64,000 nt of DNA, from NCBI RefSeq assembly GCF_947331465.1, contig NZ_CAMZOK010000003.1, positions 496,001 to 560,000 on the forward strand, read 5' to 3'. Shown one piece after another: positions 53,269-61,707 of this stretch. Under the pieces are notes generated by a model. It was given only the letters and a program-made list of their open reading frames with translations. It had not been told where the DNA came from and did no database searches. This DNA is from Shimia sp. Alg240-R146 (GTDB lineage: Bacteria > Pseudomonadota > Alphaproteobacteria > Rhodobacterales > Rhodobacteraceae). The translations under genes and the position numbers were made by a program. Numbering within the stretch: the stretch's first letter is position 1; the number at the start of each line of letters is the position of its first letter.

Positions 53269-54848
53269 CAGGCCGCTCCCAACATCATCTCCGCCGCCTT
53301 CTCGCCAATCATGATCGACGGCGCATTGGTGTTGCCCGATGTGATCGCCGGCATCACCGAGGCATCCACCACCCGCAAACCATCCAGCCCGCGCATCCGC
53401 AACGCGCCATCCAAAGGCGCAGCCGCGTCACTGCCCATCCGCACCGTGCCGACAGGATGGAATATTGTCGTGCCGATATCGCCGGCCGCACGGGCCAGCG
53501 CGGCCTCATCCTGCGCCGTAATCCCCGGCTTCATTTCCTCCGGCGCGTATTTCGCCATCGGCCCCTGCTCCATGATCGCCCGCGCCTGCCGGATCGCGGC
53601 CACAGCAACCGCGCGATCGCCCTCCGTTGCCAAATAATTCGGCGCAATCTCAGGCGCATCCTCCGGGTTCGCGGACACTATCCGCACATTTCCCCGACTT
53701 TCAGGCCGCAGATTGCAGACGCTCGCGGTGATGGCCGGAAAATCATGCAATGGCTGCCCAAACGCCTCAAGGCTCAACGGTTGCACATGGTATTCAAGAT
53801 CAGGTGTCGCCAAATCAGGCCGCGACTTGGTGAACGCCCCCAACTGGCTCGGCGACATCGACATTGGCCCCGTGCGGCGCGCCAGATATTCCATCCCGAT
53901 CTTGGCTTTGCCCCACAGGCTTGCAGACATGGTGTTCAGCGTCTTGGCACCTTGCAATTTCCATGCACAGCGCAATTGCAAATGATCCTGCAAATTGGCC
54001 CCGATCCCGGGCATCTCATGCTGTACGGTGATGCCATGTTGCTGCAGCAACTCACCCGGCCCGACTCCGGATAACTGCAAAATCTGCGGCGAGTTCACAG
54101 CCCCCGCAGACAGCACAACCTCCCCCGCGCAACGCGCTTGCTTCAACACGCCATTCTGACGATACTCCACGCCCACAACGCGCCCGTCCTCAATCAAAAG
54201 TCGGGTGGTATGCGCCTGGGTTTCAACCTTCAATCTCTGCTTGGCAGGCCGCAAAAACGCCTTCGCCGTGTTCCAGCGCCAGCCGTTCTTCTGGTTCACC
54301 TTGAAATAGCCGACGCCTTCGTTGTCGCCGGTGTTAAAGTCATCCGTGCGCGGCACACCCGCCGCTTCTGCCGCCGCCATCCAGTCGTCCAGCACATCCC
54401 AATGCAGGCGTTGCTCGTTCACGTGCCATTCGCCACCCACGCCATGCATCTCGCTTGGCCCGTCCATGTAATCCTCGGATTTCTTGAAAAGCGGTAGCAC
54501 ATCATCCCACCCCCATCCGGGCAGACCCATTTGCCGCCATCCGTCATAATCCGCCGCCTGCCCTCGCAGATACAGCATGCCGTTGATCGACGAACATCCC
54601 CCCAAAACCTTGCCACGCGGATAGATCAACGACCGCCCGTTCAGCCCCGCATCCGGCGCCGTTTTATACATCCAATCGGTGCGCGGATTGCCGATGCAAT
54701 ACAGATAGCCCATCGGGATATGGATCCAGTGATAGCTGTCGCGCCCACCGGCCTCCAGCAACAGCACTTTGCGCCCCCCCTCTGCCAGCCGCGCCGCGAC
54801 AACGCAGCCCGCACTGCCCGCGCCCACTACAATGTGATCCCACTCCAT
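53268..54848 (-). CDS. GMC family flavin oxidoreductase (choline dehydrogenase-like)
   Basis: A 526-residue FAD enzyme. The dinucleotide-binding motif GAGSAGCVVAARL is at residues 9-21, GKVLGGCSSINGMLYLRG is GMC signature 1, GAVNSPQILQLSGVGP is signature 2, and the active site has His in IFHPVGTVRMG and Asn in SGNTNAPS. It resembles BetA-like alcohol dehydrogenases. The substrate is unknown, since no betaine genes are nearby. The stop codon overlaps the start of the OTC-like gene by one base. Confidence 0.92.
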   Translation of the reverse strand: MEWDHIVVGAGSAGCVVAARLAEGGRKVLLLEAGGRDSYHWIHIPMGYLYCIGNPRTDWMYKTAPDAGLNGRSLIYPRGKVLGGCSSINGMLYLRGQAADYDGWRQMGLPGWGWDDVLPLFKKSEDYMDGPSEMHGVGGEWHVNEQRLHWDVLDDWMAAAEAAGVPRTDDFNTGDNEGVGYFKVNQKNGWRWNTAKAFLRPAKQRLKVETQAHTTRLLIEDGRVVGVEYRQNGVLKQARCAGEVVLSAGAVNSPQILQLSGVGPGELLQQHGITVQHEMPGIGANLQDHLQLRCAWKLQGAKTLNTMSASLWGKAKIGMEYLARRTGPMSMSPSQLGAFTKSRPDLATPDLEYHVQPLSLEAFGQPLHDFPAITASVCNLRPESRGNVRIVSANPEDAPEIAPNYLATEGDRAVAVAAIRQARAIMEQGPMAKYAPEEMKPGITAQDEAALARAAGDIGTTIFHPVGTVRMGSDAAAPLDGALRMRGLDGLRVVDASVMPAITSGNTNAPSIMIGEKAAEMMLGAA

Positions 54849-54880
54849 GTCGCCTCTTTCCGCGCGCCCGCGCTTGTTCT

Positions 54881-54957
54881 TGGACCCCCGTTTTCTTTCT
54901 GGCCAAAATACCCTGGGGGAGTCGCCGTTTGCGGCGACGGGGGCAACGCCCCAAAAG
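54881..54957 (-). repeat. structured intergenic element, probably a dispersed roseobacter repeat and lrp terminator
   Basis: Read on the minus strand after the lrp stop, GGGGC-GTT-GCCCC is followed by GTCGCCG/CGGCGAC, then CCCCCAGGGTATTTTGGCC and AGAAAG. From memory, the latter motif recurs downstream of many genes in Rhodobacteraceae, but I cannot check that here. Its position fits an attenuating or terminating role between the lrp-type gene and the GMC gene. Confidence 0.5.
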
Positions 54958-54959
54958 CC

Positions 54960-55418
54960 TCACACCGGCAAAGCCGTCGTCTTGAACACCGTGCGCAAAG
55001 CAAAGCTCGACTGCATTTGCGCGACTCCCGGCAACCGCGCCAAATGCTGGCGGTGAATGCGCGCAAAATCCTCGGTATCCTCCGCCACAACTTTCAGAAT
55101 GTAGTCTGCGGTTCCGGCCATCAAATGACATTCCAAAACATCCGGTATGCGCGCCACGCTTTTTTCAAACGCATCGAGCACTTCGTCCGCTTGCCCCGAC
55201 AGTGTGATCTCGACAAAAACCGTGGTTGGAACATCCATCTTGCGCGGATCCAACAGCGCGACGTAGTCGCGGATATACCCTTCCGCCTCCAGCCTGTGCA
55301 CGCGTCGATGACACGCAGAGGCCGACAGATTCACCCGATCTGATAGCTCCGCATTGGACACCCGACCTTGCTTTTGCAAGACTCTCAAAATCCGACGATC
55401 CGTCTGATCAATTGTCAC
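54960..55418 (-). CDS. Lrp/AsnC family transcriptional regulator
   Basis: A 152-residue regulator. The N-terminal helix-turn-helix (DQTDRRILRVLQKQGRVSNAELSDRVNLSASACHRRVHRLE) and the C-terminal RAM/ligand domain (VLECHLMAGTADYILKVVAEDTEDF) are both complete. Translation starts at GTG 55418 with AAGGAG about ten bases upstream; the open frame further 5' is not Lrp-like. It is divergent from alanine dehydrogenase, a common arrangement in which the Lrp-type protein activates ald in response to alanine. Confidence 0.92.
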   Translation of the reverse strand: MTIDQTDRRILRVLQKQGRVSNAELSDRVNLSASACHRRVHRLEAEGYIRDYVALLDPRKMDVPTTVFVEITLSGQADEVLDAFEKSVARIPDVLECHLMAGTADYILKVVAEDTEDFARIHRQHLARLPGVAQMQSSFALRTVFKTTALPV

Positions 55419-55443
55419 TTGACGATCACTCCTTGCTTCTTGG

Positions 55444-55478
55444 GCCAAGTTATTCGAAGAATCTTCGAAAGCCAAGTT
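55444..55478. promoter_or_regulatory. operator-like palindrome between lrp-type gene and ald
   Basis: TTCGAAGA-A-TCTTCGAA (55453-55469) is a perfect palindrome with 8-bp arms. It is flanked on both sides by the same direct repeat GCCAAGTT (55444-55451 and 55471-55478). It lies in the divergent promoter region, about 25 bases from the regulator start and 85 from the ald start, and is the best candidate for the Lrp-type binding site. Confidence 0.65.
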
Positions 55479-55554
55479 TTCAAACCGCCCAAAAATCAAG
55501 CAAATTCCACATCCCGCTCCCTACCTTTACCCTAGGTCCAATCAGGAGAGCGAC

Positions 55555-56673
55555 ATGAAGATCGGCTGCCCCACAGAAATCAAACCTCAGGAATTCCGCG
55601 TCGGTATGACGCCTGATGCTGCGCGCGAAGCGGTGGCACATGGCCACGCCGTTTTGATCCAATCCGGCGCTGGAAATGGCGCGGGCTTTACGGATGAAGA
55701 CTACACCACCGCCGGCGCAACCATCATCGGCACTGCCGCCGAAGTCTTTGCACAAGCCGACATGATCGTGAAAGTCAAAGAGCCGCAAGCCGGTGAGCGC
55801 AAAATGCTGCGCGAGGGCCAGCTGCTCTTTACCTATCTGCACCTCGCCCCCGATCCTGAGCAGACCAAAGACCTGCTGGCGTCCGGCTGCACCGCGATTG
55901 CCTATGAAACTGTGACCGACGACCGCGGTGGCCTGCCCCTGCTGGCGCCGATGTCCGAAGTGGCCGGACGCCTTGCGCCACAAGTTGGTGCTTGGACTTT
56001 GCAAAAGGCCAACGGCGGTCGCGGCGTTCTGATGGGCGGCGTACCGGGTGTGGCCCCGGCCAAGGTTGTGGTGATCGGCGGTGGCGTTGTTGGCACCCAT
56101 GCGGCCAAAATCGCCGCCGGCATGGGCGCGGATGTGACTGTTCTGGACCGTTCTTTGCCTCGTCTGCGTTACCTTGATGACGTCTTTGGCGGCACCTTCA
56201 AAAATCAATACTCCACCGCGGGTGCAACCGCCGAACTGGTCCGCGAGGCCGACATGGTAATTGGCGCCGTGCTGATCCCGGGCGCGGCCGCGCCCAAACT
56301 TGTCACCCGCGCGCAATTGTCTGAAATGAAACCCGGCGCCGCGCTTGTGGACGTGGCGATTGATCAGGGCGGCTGTTTTGAAACTTCCCGTGCCACCACC
56401 CACGCAGACCCGATCTACGAGGTCGACGGCATCATGCATTACTGCGTCGCCAACATGCCCGGCGCGGTGGCCCGCACCTCAACCCAAGCGCTTGGCAACG
56501 CGACGCTGCCGTTCCTGCTGAACCTCGCCAACAAGGGCTGGAAACAGGCCTGCGAGGACGACCCGCACCTTCTGAACGGCCTGAACGTTCATGCGGGTCA
56601 GCTGACGTATTATGCGGTGGGCAAGGCGCTTGGCATCGACGTGATTTCTCCAACGCTAGCGCTCAAAAGTTGA
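55555..56673 (+). CDS. ald: alanine dehydrogenase
   Basis: A 372-residue enzyme that interconverts L-alanine and pyruvate plus ammonia using NAD. The N-terminal MKIGCPTEIKPQEFRVGMTP, the catalytic Lys75 in VKVKEP and His96 in TYLHLAPD are present, and VVVIGGGVVGTHAAKIAAGMGADV is the NAD-binding fold. Length is normal. GAGAG lies upstream of the ATG. Regulation by the divergent Lrp-type gene is probable. Confidence 0.97.
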   Translation: MKIGCPTEIKPQEFRVGMTPDAAREAVAHGHAVLIQSGAGNGAGFTDEDYTTAGATIIGTAAEVFAQADMIVKVKEPQAGERKMLREGQLLFTYLHLAPDPEQTKDLLASGCTAIAYETVTDDRGGLPLLAPMSEVAGRLAPQVGAWTLQKANGGRGVLMGGVPGVAPAKVVVIGGGVVGTHAAKIAAGMGADVTVLDRSLPRLRYLDDVFGGTFKNQYSTAGATAELVREADMVIGAVLIPGAAAPKLVTRAQLSEMKPGAALVDVAIDQGGCFETSRATTHADPIYEVDGIMHYCVANMPGAVARTSTQALGNATLPFLLNLANKGWKQACEDDPHLLNGLNVHAGQLTYYAVGKALGIDVISPTLALKS

Positions 56674-56821
56674 TCGCTCAGCCAAACAACCTGTGACGAA
56701 CTCCGCCCCGGCCTCAGTGTCGGGGCTTCACGACCGGGGCACCGTTCGCCGCGCTAACACCGCGCTCAGCCCGATCCAACACCGACGCGTTGCAAAACCC
56801 CAAGATTCGCTTCGTTACCAA

Positions 56822-56852
56822 CAAAAAGGGCGAGAGCAAAATTGCTCCCGCC
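56822..56852 (-). terminator. intrinsic terminator of the mscS-type gene
   Basis: On the minus strand a GC-rich stem GGCGGGAGCA with TGCTCTCGCC (one mismatch) and a small AT loop is followed by CTTTTTGT. It lies about 30 bases after the channel gene stop. Confidence 0.75.
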
Positions 56853-56882
56853 TTCTGCTTTTCCAACCATCGCACGATAGCA

Positions 56883-57677
56883 TTACGCCTCGCGCTTGAT
56901 CTCCACTGTATGCGGATAGGGGATCGAAATCCCGCCCGCGTCAAAGGCCTCTTTCACCGCCTGCGTAAAGCCGAATTTAAGCTCCCAGAAATCATCCGCC
57001 TGACACCATATCCGCGCCGTAATGTCGACCGAACTGTCGCCAAGATTGGTGACCCGCGCCCAGGATTCCGGATCTTTCAAAACCCTCTCGTCTTTGGCCG
57101 CGCACTCCAGAATTATCGCGCGCGCCTTCTCGATGTCATCGCCATAATCGATGCCGAAAACCACATCCACGCGGCGCGTGTCATGCGCTGAATAGTTGGT
57201 AATGACCGCGCCCCAGGCCTGACCGTTTGGCACAATGATCTGAACATTGTCCGGTGTTTTCAACTCGGTCACAAACAGGTTCAAGTCCACCACAGTGCCC
57301 GCTGTACCGCCGATGTCCACATATTGACCCAGCTTATAGGGACGGAACAGGATCAGCATAAACCCGGCCGCCAGATCGCTTAGTGTGCCTTGCAGCGCCA
57401 GACCAATGGCCAGTGTTGCTGCGCCCATCATCGCCACAAGCGAGGTCGCTTCGATGCCAAAGATGCCCAGAATGGCAACCAGCACCATAAGCAGGATCAC
57501 CCAACGCACTACGCTGGCGGCAAAATTGCCCAGTGTATTGTCGATCTCGGGTGACGCATTTACCCGTTTGCGCACCACAGAACTCACCCAACCGGCTACA
57601 ATCCAGCCGATCACCAGCACCACCAGTGCCTTGCCTGCTGCCATCACCAGCGGGCCAAAGCTCGCAACTTGTTCCAT
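56883..57677 (-). CDS. mscS: mechanosensitive ion channel protein, MscS family
   Basis: A 264-residue inner-membrane channel with three membrane helices (residues about 8-28, 55-75, 80-105). The pore helix block MMGAATLAIGLALQGTLSDLAAGFMLILFRPYKLGQYVDI is typical of MscS. A cytoplasmic beta domain follows (VVDLNLFVTELKTPDNVQIIVPNG). It releases solutes on hypo-osmotic shock. ATG 57677 is chosen for GGTGGAGA six bases upstream; a GTG four codons earlier is possible. mscL lies next to it on the same strand, so both osmotic valves are together. Confidence 0.94.
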   Translation of the reverse strand: MEQVASFGPLVMAAGKALVVLVIGWIVAGWVSSVVRKRVNASPEIDNTLGNFAASVVRWVILLMVLVAILGIFGIEATSLVAMMGAATLAIGLALQGTLSDLAAGFMLILFRPYKLGQYVDIGGTAGTVVDLNLFVTELKTPDNVQIIVPNGQAWGAVITNYSAHDTRRVDVVFGIDYGDDIEKARAIILECAAKDERVLKDPESWARVTNLGDSSVDITARIWCQADDFWELKFGFTQAVKEAFDAGGISIPYPHTVEIKREA

Positions 57678-57789
57678 AACTGTCTCCACCTGTCACTCTC
57701 CGTAGGCAAACCATCACATTTGCCGCCCCTAAAACGAAACATGGCGGCCAGGCGCAAGCCCCAACCGCCATGACCTAACGATACCCGTC

Positions 57790-58224
57790 TTACTTGTTCA
57801 GCGCGTCACGGATCTCAAGCAACACATCCAGCTCGCTTGGCCCTGCTGGAGCTTCCTCGGCTGGCGCCTCTTCTTCGGCTTCGGCCGCTGCTTCTTTGAC
57901 CTTGTTCACATAGCGCACCAGCATGAACACCACGAACGCGATGATCAGGAAGTTGATGATCGCCATCACAAAGGCACCCCAGGCAAACACCGCTGCGCCA
58001 GCTTCCCGCGCAGCCTCAAGGCTGGCGCCTTCGGCCACTTCACCGGCGAGAACCACATACATGTTGGTGAAATCCACACCCCCCATGAACAGTCCCACAA
58101 ACGGGTTGATCAAATCGCCCACCATCGATTTTACAATCGCGGTGAACGCTGCGCCGATGATGATCCCAACGGCCATATCCATCACATTGCCCTTGGCAAT
58201 GAAATCCTTGAATTCTTGCATCAT
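57790..58224 (-). CDS. mscL: large-conductance mechanosensitive channel
   Basis: A 144-residue pentameric channel. The N-terminal amphipathic helix [31 protein letters not shown] is almost invariant in MscL, and the second helix ends in [19 protein letters not shown]. The C-terminus has an Ala/Glu-rich stretch before the bundle helix [11 protein letters not shown]. Start at ATG 58224 or the next codon, with AGGGAACG upstream. Confidence 0.97.
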   Translation of the reverse strand: MMQEFKDFIAKGNVMDMAVGIIIGAAFTAIVKSMVGDLINPFVGLFMGGVDFTNMYVVLAGEVAEGASLEAAREAGAAVFAWGAFVMAIINFLIIAFVVFMLVRYVNKVKEAAAEAEEEAPAEEAPAGPSELDVLLEIRDALNK

Positions 58225-58371
58225 TGTCTTCGTTCCCTTCCCTGTATGTCGCGCTTTTTGCTCTTCTTTGGCTGCGCGCACGAACATTAACATGTTCGGA
58301 TTCGCACGGATAGGCTTGTGGTTTCAGGGGAAAAAGCCCCTATCTTCCCCATACACGCGACAGGAGAAGAC

Positions 58372-59070
58372 ATGACCAACGTCACAGACCACCCGATCAA
58401 CGCCCGCTGGCCCGCCGAAAACCCCGATGTGATCCAGCTTTATTCCTTTCCCACGCCCAACGGTGTGAAAGCGTCCATTGCCCTTGAGGAGCTTGGCCTG
58501 CCTTACGAGGCGCATCTGGTGACATTGTCAGATGCCGACGTCAAAAGCCCCGAGTTTCTCGCGCTGAACCCCAATAACAAAATCCCTGCGATCATCGACC
58601 CCAACGGACCGGACGGCGAGATGGTCACGCTTTTTGAAAGCGGAGCGATCCTGATTTATTTGGCAGAGAAAGCTGGAAAATTGCTGGGCAACTCAGCCGG
58701 TGAAAAGGCGCAGATCATCCAGTGGCTAATGTTCCAGATGGGCGGCGTTGGCCCGATGTTTGGCCAGATGGGTTTCTTCGTAAAGTTCGCGGGATCCGAG
58801 ATCGAAGACCCCCGCCCTCGCGAGCGCTACGTGAATGAGGCCAAGCGCCTGCTCGGCGTGATGGAGAAACAGCTAGAAGGTCAGGACTGGATCGCAGGCG
58901 ATTTCTCTATTGCCGACATCGCGCTCGCCCCTTGGATCGGGGCGCTGGATTTCTATGGCGCGAAACCCTTGGTGGGTTTTGACGATTTCCCCAATGTGGC
59001 CGCTTACGTCGATCGCTTTATGGCGCGACCTGCGGTTCAAAAAGGCCGCAACATCCCACCGCGCCCCTAA
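58372..59070 (+). CDS. glutathione transferase, nu-class (YfcG-like)
   Basis: A 232-residue GST. The TPNGVKASIALEELGLPYEAHLV block holds the glutathione-activating Thr/Asn of nu-class enzymes, and LNPNNKIPAIIDP with TLFESGAILIYLAEK completes the thioredoxin-like domain. It is clearly related to the YghU-type gene at 48058 but lacks its N-terminal arm. The likely activity is glutathione-dependent disulfide or peroxide reduction. ATG 58372 has AGGAGA upstream. It is followed by a hairpin-rich spacer. Confidence 0.9.
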   Translation: MTNVTDHPINARWPAENPDVIQLYSFPTPNGVKASIALEELGLPYEAHLVTLSDADVKSPEFLALNPNNKIPAIIDPNGPDGEMVTLFESGAILIYLAEKAGKLLGNSAGEKAQIIQWLMFQMGGVGPMFGQMGFFVKFAGSEIEDPRPRERYVNEAKRLLGVMEKQLEGQDWIAGDFSIADIALAPWIGALDFYGAKPLVGFDDFPNVAAYVDRFMARPAVQKGRNIPPRP

Positions 59071-59081
59071 TCCGAGACGTG

Positions 59082-59105
59082 AAAAAGGGGGCAGTCTGCC
59101 CCCTT
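59082..59105 (-). terminator. intrinsic terminator of ytoQ
   Basis: A 9-bp stem AAGGGGGCA/TGCCCCCTT with loop GTC has five A on its plus-strand left side, giving TTTTT on the minus strand. It lies 55 bases past the ytoQ stop. On the plus strand the tail is weak, though it also follows the GST gene. Confidence 0.65.
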
Positions 59106-59159
59106 GCTTGCACCGCACCTTCGCAAGCTACGCCCGAAGGTATTTACAGCGCCAAAAGC

Positions 59160-59606
59160 CTAGGGCAGCTGTGCCGTCAAAACATAACGCAGCATCTGCG
59201 CCACGGCCTTTGGCTCATCCGTAACAGCCAACGCCGCAGCGTGTACTTCCTTGAGGGCGTGCTGATGCTCCGGTTGGCTGACCACGATGATGCTTTTGCC
59301 AAGCGCGCTGGCATAGCCTGCGTCAAACGCCGCATTCCACTGTTTGTACTTCTCGCCAAAGCGCACCACGACCACGTCCGCCATCTCGACCCCGCGCCGC
59401 GTGCGGATCGCGTTCAGCTTGGCGCCTTTGTGGTCGTGCCAGAATTTGTTGTCCTCAGCGCCCATAATCGCCACGCCGCAATCGTCGCTTGCCGCATGAT
59501 CTGTGACCGGACTGTCAAACACCACATCCAGACCTTCGCAGGCCGCGATGATCTGCTCGCGCCAGTCGGTATGGATCTCGCCACTCAGGTAAACACTTAG
59601 GGTCAT
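59160..59606 (-). CDS. ytoQ: YtoQ family protein
   Basis: A 148-residue protein matching the YtoQ family: SVYLSGEIHTDWREQII at the N-terminus, FDSPVTDHAASDDCGVAIMG, and FGEKYKQWNAAFDAGYASALGKSIIVV. The fold is probably related to nucleoside deoxyribosyltransferases (Rossmann-like), but no activity is known to me. ATG 59606 is chosen for AAAGGAGAG upstream; the frame stays open further 5' without similarity. Confidence 0.85.
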   Translation of the reverse strand: MTLSVYLSGEIHTDWREQIIAACEGLDVVFDSPVTDHAASDDCGVAIMGAEDNKFWHDHKGAKLNAIRTRRGVEMADVVVVRFGEKYKQWNAAFDAGYASALGKSIIVVSQPEHQHALKEVHAAALAVTDEPKAVAQMLRYVLTAQLP

Positions 59607-59685
59607 GAAAACTCTCCTTTTGGATTTGAAGAGGTGATAGCGCCTTGCGCCGCCCGCGCCAATCGCGAACCGACCTGAAGCAGTT

Positions 59686-60318
59686 TCAGAGTTTGCGCGC
59701 GACGATGTAACGGCTTGGCGGGCGCACCGGAAAATTGCCGGTTTCCACGATCTCAAACCCCGCGTTTGAGATCATACTTTCCAGCTCACTCACGTGCAGA
59801 AAACGCACAAACGGTGCTTTGCCAAGCCACTGCAACATAGGAATCGCCAGTTTCATCAAGCCAAATTTCAGACCCAAACCGGGTTCCGCGATACAAGGCG
59901 TCTTGGATATGAACAGCCCACCGGATTTCACACGCCACGCGATGTCGGCCAGATCAGCGTCCAGATCATCTACCAAATGCAAAAGATTGTGCGCCAGCAC
60001 GACATCAAATGGTCCCTCCGGCGCAGTGGACGCCGCCGCGTTGGCAAAGCTGATGTTGCTGACGCCGGCCTCAATCGCGCGTTCGCGCCCGATGTCCAGC
60101 ATCTCGCCGGATATGTCGGTCGCCGTGATGTGTTTCACCCCGTCCGCCAGCGTGATTGCCGTGCTGCCCGTGCCCGCGCCAAGCTCAAGGGCGTGGTCGC
60201 TGTCTTTCAAGTAACTGCGCGTGCGCCCCAGCGTGTATTCATACGCTGGCACATCATCGATCGGCCGTTCGGCATAGCCACGCGCCTGTTTGTCCCAAAA
60301 ATTTGCTGCACTCGTCAT
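59686..60318 (-). CDS. class I SAM-dependent methyltransferase
   Basis: A 210-residue Rossmann-fold methyltransferase. Motif I is HALELGAGTGSTAITLA, the ribose-binding acidic residue lies in ITATDISGEML, and VVLAHNLLHLVDDLD is motif IV. The C-terminal half has a hydrophobic stretch (GLKFGLMKLAIPMLQWLG) that may lie on a membrane. ATG 60318 is chosen for AAGGAGAG upstream. It is divergent from a LysR-type gene, which is therefore its likely regulator. Confidence 0.87.
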   Translation of the reverse strand: MTSAANFWDKQARGYAERPIDDVPAYEYTLGRTRSYLKDSDHALELGAGTGSTAITLADGVKHITATDISGEMLDIGRERAIEAGVSNISFANAAASTAPEGPFDVVLAHNLLHLVDDLDADLADIAWRVKSGGLFISKTPCIAEPGLGLKFGLMKLAIPMLQWLGKAPFVRFLHVSELESMISNAGFEIVETGNFPVRPPSRYIVARKL

Positions 60319-60403
60319 AACTCTCTCCTTCGTTGCCTCTAAGATAGTCATGCGCAAACACATGTGAATTGCCGAAATTCGCAAGTACGTTATACAAATA
60401 TGC

Positions 60404-61282
60404 ATGAAGGATTTTGACTGGAACCACATCCGCGCCTTTTTGGCGACCGCCGAAGACGGATCTCTCAGCGCGGCAGCACGGCGGCTCGGGCTGACGCAAC
60501 CGACCCTTGGGCGACAGGTGTCTGCCTTGGAGGCCGATCTTGGCGTGCTGCTGTTTGAACGGGTTGGACGTTCACTGCGCCTTACAGATGCCGGCGCGGA
60601 ATTGCTGGGGCATGTGCGCGCGATGGGCGCGGCCGCCGACCGTGTGTCTCTTGCCGCGTCGGGCCAAAACCAGACCATCGAGGGCCGCGTGGCAATCACC
60701 GCCAGCGACGTGTTTTCTGCGTATCTGTTGCCCCCGATTCTCACCCGCCTGCGTCAGCTTGCCCCCAAGCTGGTGATCGACGTCGTGGCCGGAGATGACA
60801 TCCGCGACATCCTGCGCCGCGAGGCCGATATCGCCATCCGCCATGTGCGTCCTGAACAACCCGACCTGATCGCCCGCCTGATCCGCGACGCAAACGGGTA
60901 TTTCTATGCCGCGCCCGACTATCTTGACCGGCGCGGTCGTCCCAGATCCCTCGCGGATCTGAAAACCCATGATTTCATCGGGTTTTCCGACAACGACCGC
61001 ATGCTTGAATATTTGCACCCTCTGGGCTTTCCGATCACCCATGACAATTTTCGCGCCGGCTCTGCCAGCGGCCTTGTGGCGTGGGAACTCTGCCGTCAGG
61101 GCTTTGGCATTGCGCCGATGGCCGAGGAGGTAGCGGCCAAATCAACGGGCGTAGAACGCATTCTGCCGGACCTCGCGCCGATCACCTATCCGATCTGGCT
61201 GACCACGCACCGCGAGCTGCATACCAGCCGAAAAATCCGGCTGGTGTTTGATGTGTTGGCTGAAGCCCTCGCCAAAGGCTAA
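60404..61282 (+). CDS. LysR family transcriptional regulator
   Basis: A 292-residue regulator. The N-terminal winged helix-turn-helix reads MKDFDWNHIRAFLATAEDGSLSAAARRLGLTQPTLGRQVSALE; the remainder is the periplasmic-binding-like effector domain. A stretch of 85 bases separates it from the divergent methyltransferase gene, the usual LysR layout, so that gene is its probable target. The effector is unknown. Its stop interlocks with the convergent GNAT gene in CTAA. Confidence 0.93.
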   Translation: MKDFDWNHIRAFLATAEDGSLSAAARRLGLTQPTLGRQVSALEADLGVLLFERVGRSLRLTDAGAELLGHVRAMGAAADRVSLAASGQNQTIEGRVAITASDVFSAYLLPPILTRLRQLAPKLVIDVVAGDDIRDILRREADIAIRHVRPEQPDLIARLIRDANGYFYAAPDYLDRRGRPRSLADLKTHDFIGFSDNDRMLEYLHPLGFPITHDNFRAGSASGLVAWELCRQGFGIAPMAEEVAAKSTGVERILPDLAPITYPIWLTTHRELHTSRKIRLVFDVLAEALAKG

Positions 61283-61704
61283 AGCGCGCGAGTCATCATC
61301 ACGCGATTGCCGTCACGGCCTGTCTCTTGCCAGCCAAGATGATGGTAAAGCGCGATATTTCCAGCCAGATCGACGTGTGTCGCCAATGCGATCTCGCTAC
61401 ATCCAGCTTCTTGCGCCAGGGCCACTGCATGGCCGATCAGCTTACCGCCCAGCCCTTTGCCCCGAGCATCAGGAGACACCGCGACATTCATCAGATGCGC
61501 CTTGGGCGGCGCCAAAGCCACCATCAAAACACCCTGCACCTCGGCGCGCCCAGTGACCCAGATTTGACCCGCCGCAATGGCGCGGTCAATCCCGCCAGAC
61601 ACATCCGGCAAGACCACGCCTTGGTCGCGATAAGGTTGGTAGGCGGCGTCGATCAACCGCGCGATGGCTTCTGCTTCATAGGCGTGGGCCAAGCGCGGTA
61701 TCAT
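61279..61704 (-). CDS. GNAT family N-acetyltransferase
   Basis: A 141-residue acetyltransferase. The acetyl-CoA loop is VSPDARGKGLGGKLIGHAV (RxxGxG), preceded by the strand AHLMNVAV, and IALYHHLGWQETGR is the C-terminal motif B. The acceptor is unknown. It starts a few bases after the pheT stop on the same strand, so it may be cotranscribed with pheT. Confidence 0.88.
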   Translation of the reverse strand: MIPRLAHAYEAEAIARLIDAAYQPYRDQGVVLPDVSGGIDRAIAAGQIWVTGRAEVQGVLMVALAPPKAHLMNVAVSPDARGKGLGGKLIGHAVALAQEAGCSEIALATHVDLAGNIALYHHLGWQETGRDGNRVMMTRAL

Positions 61705-61707
61705 TGA

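Noticed and set aside
56705-56726. Hairpin GCCCCG/CGGGGC after ald as terminator
   Set aside because: The stem is only 6 bp with a 10-base loop and is followed by TTCACG rather than a T run.
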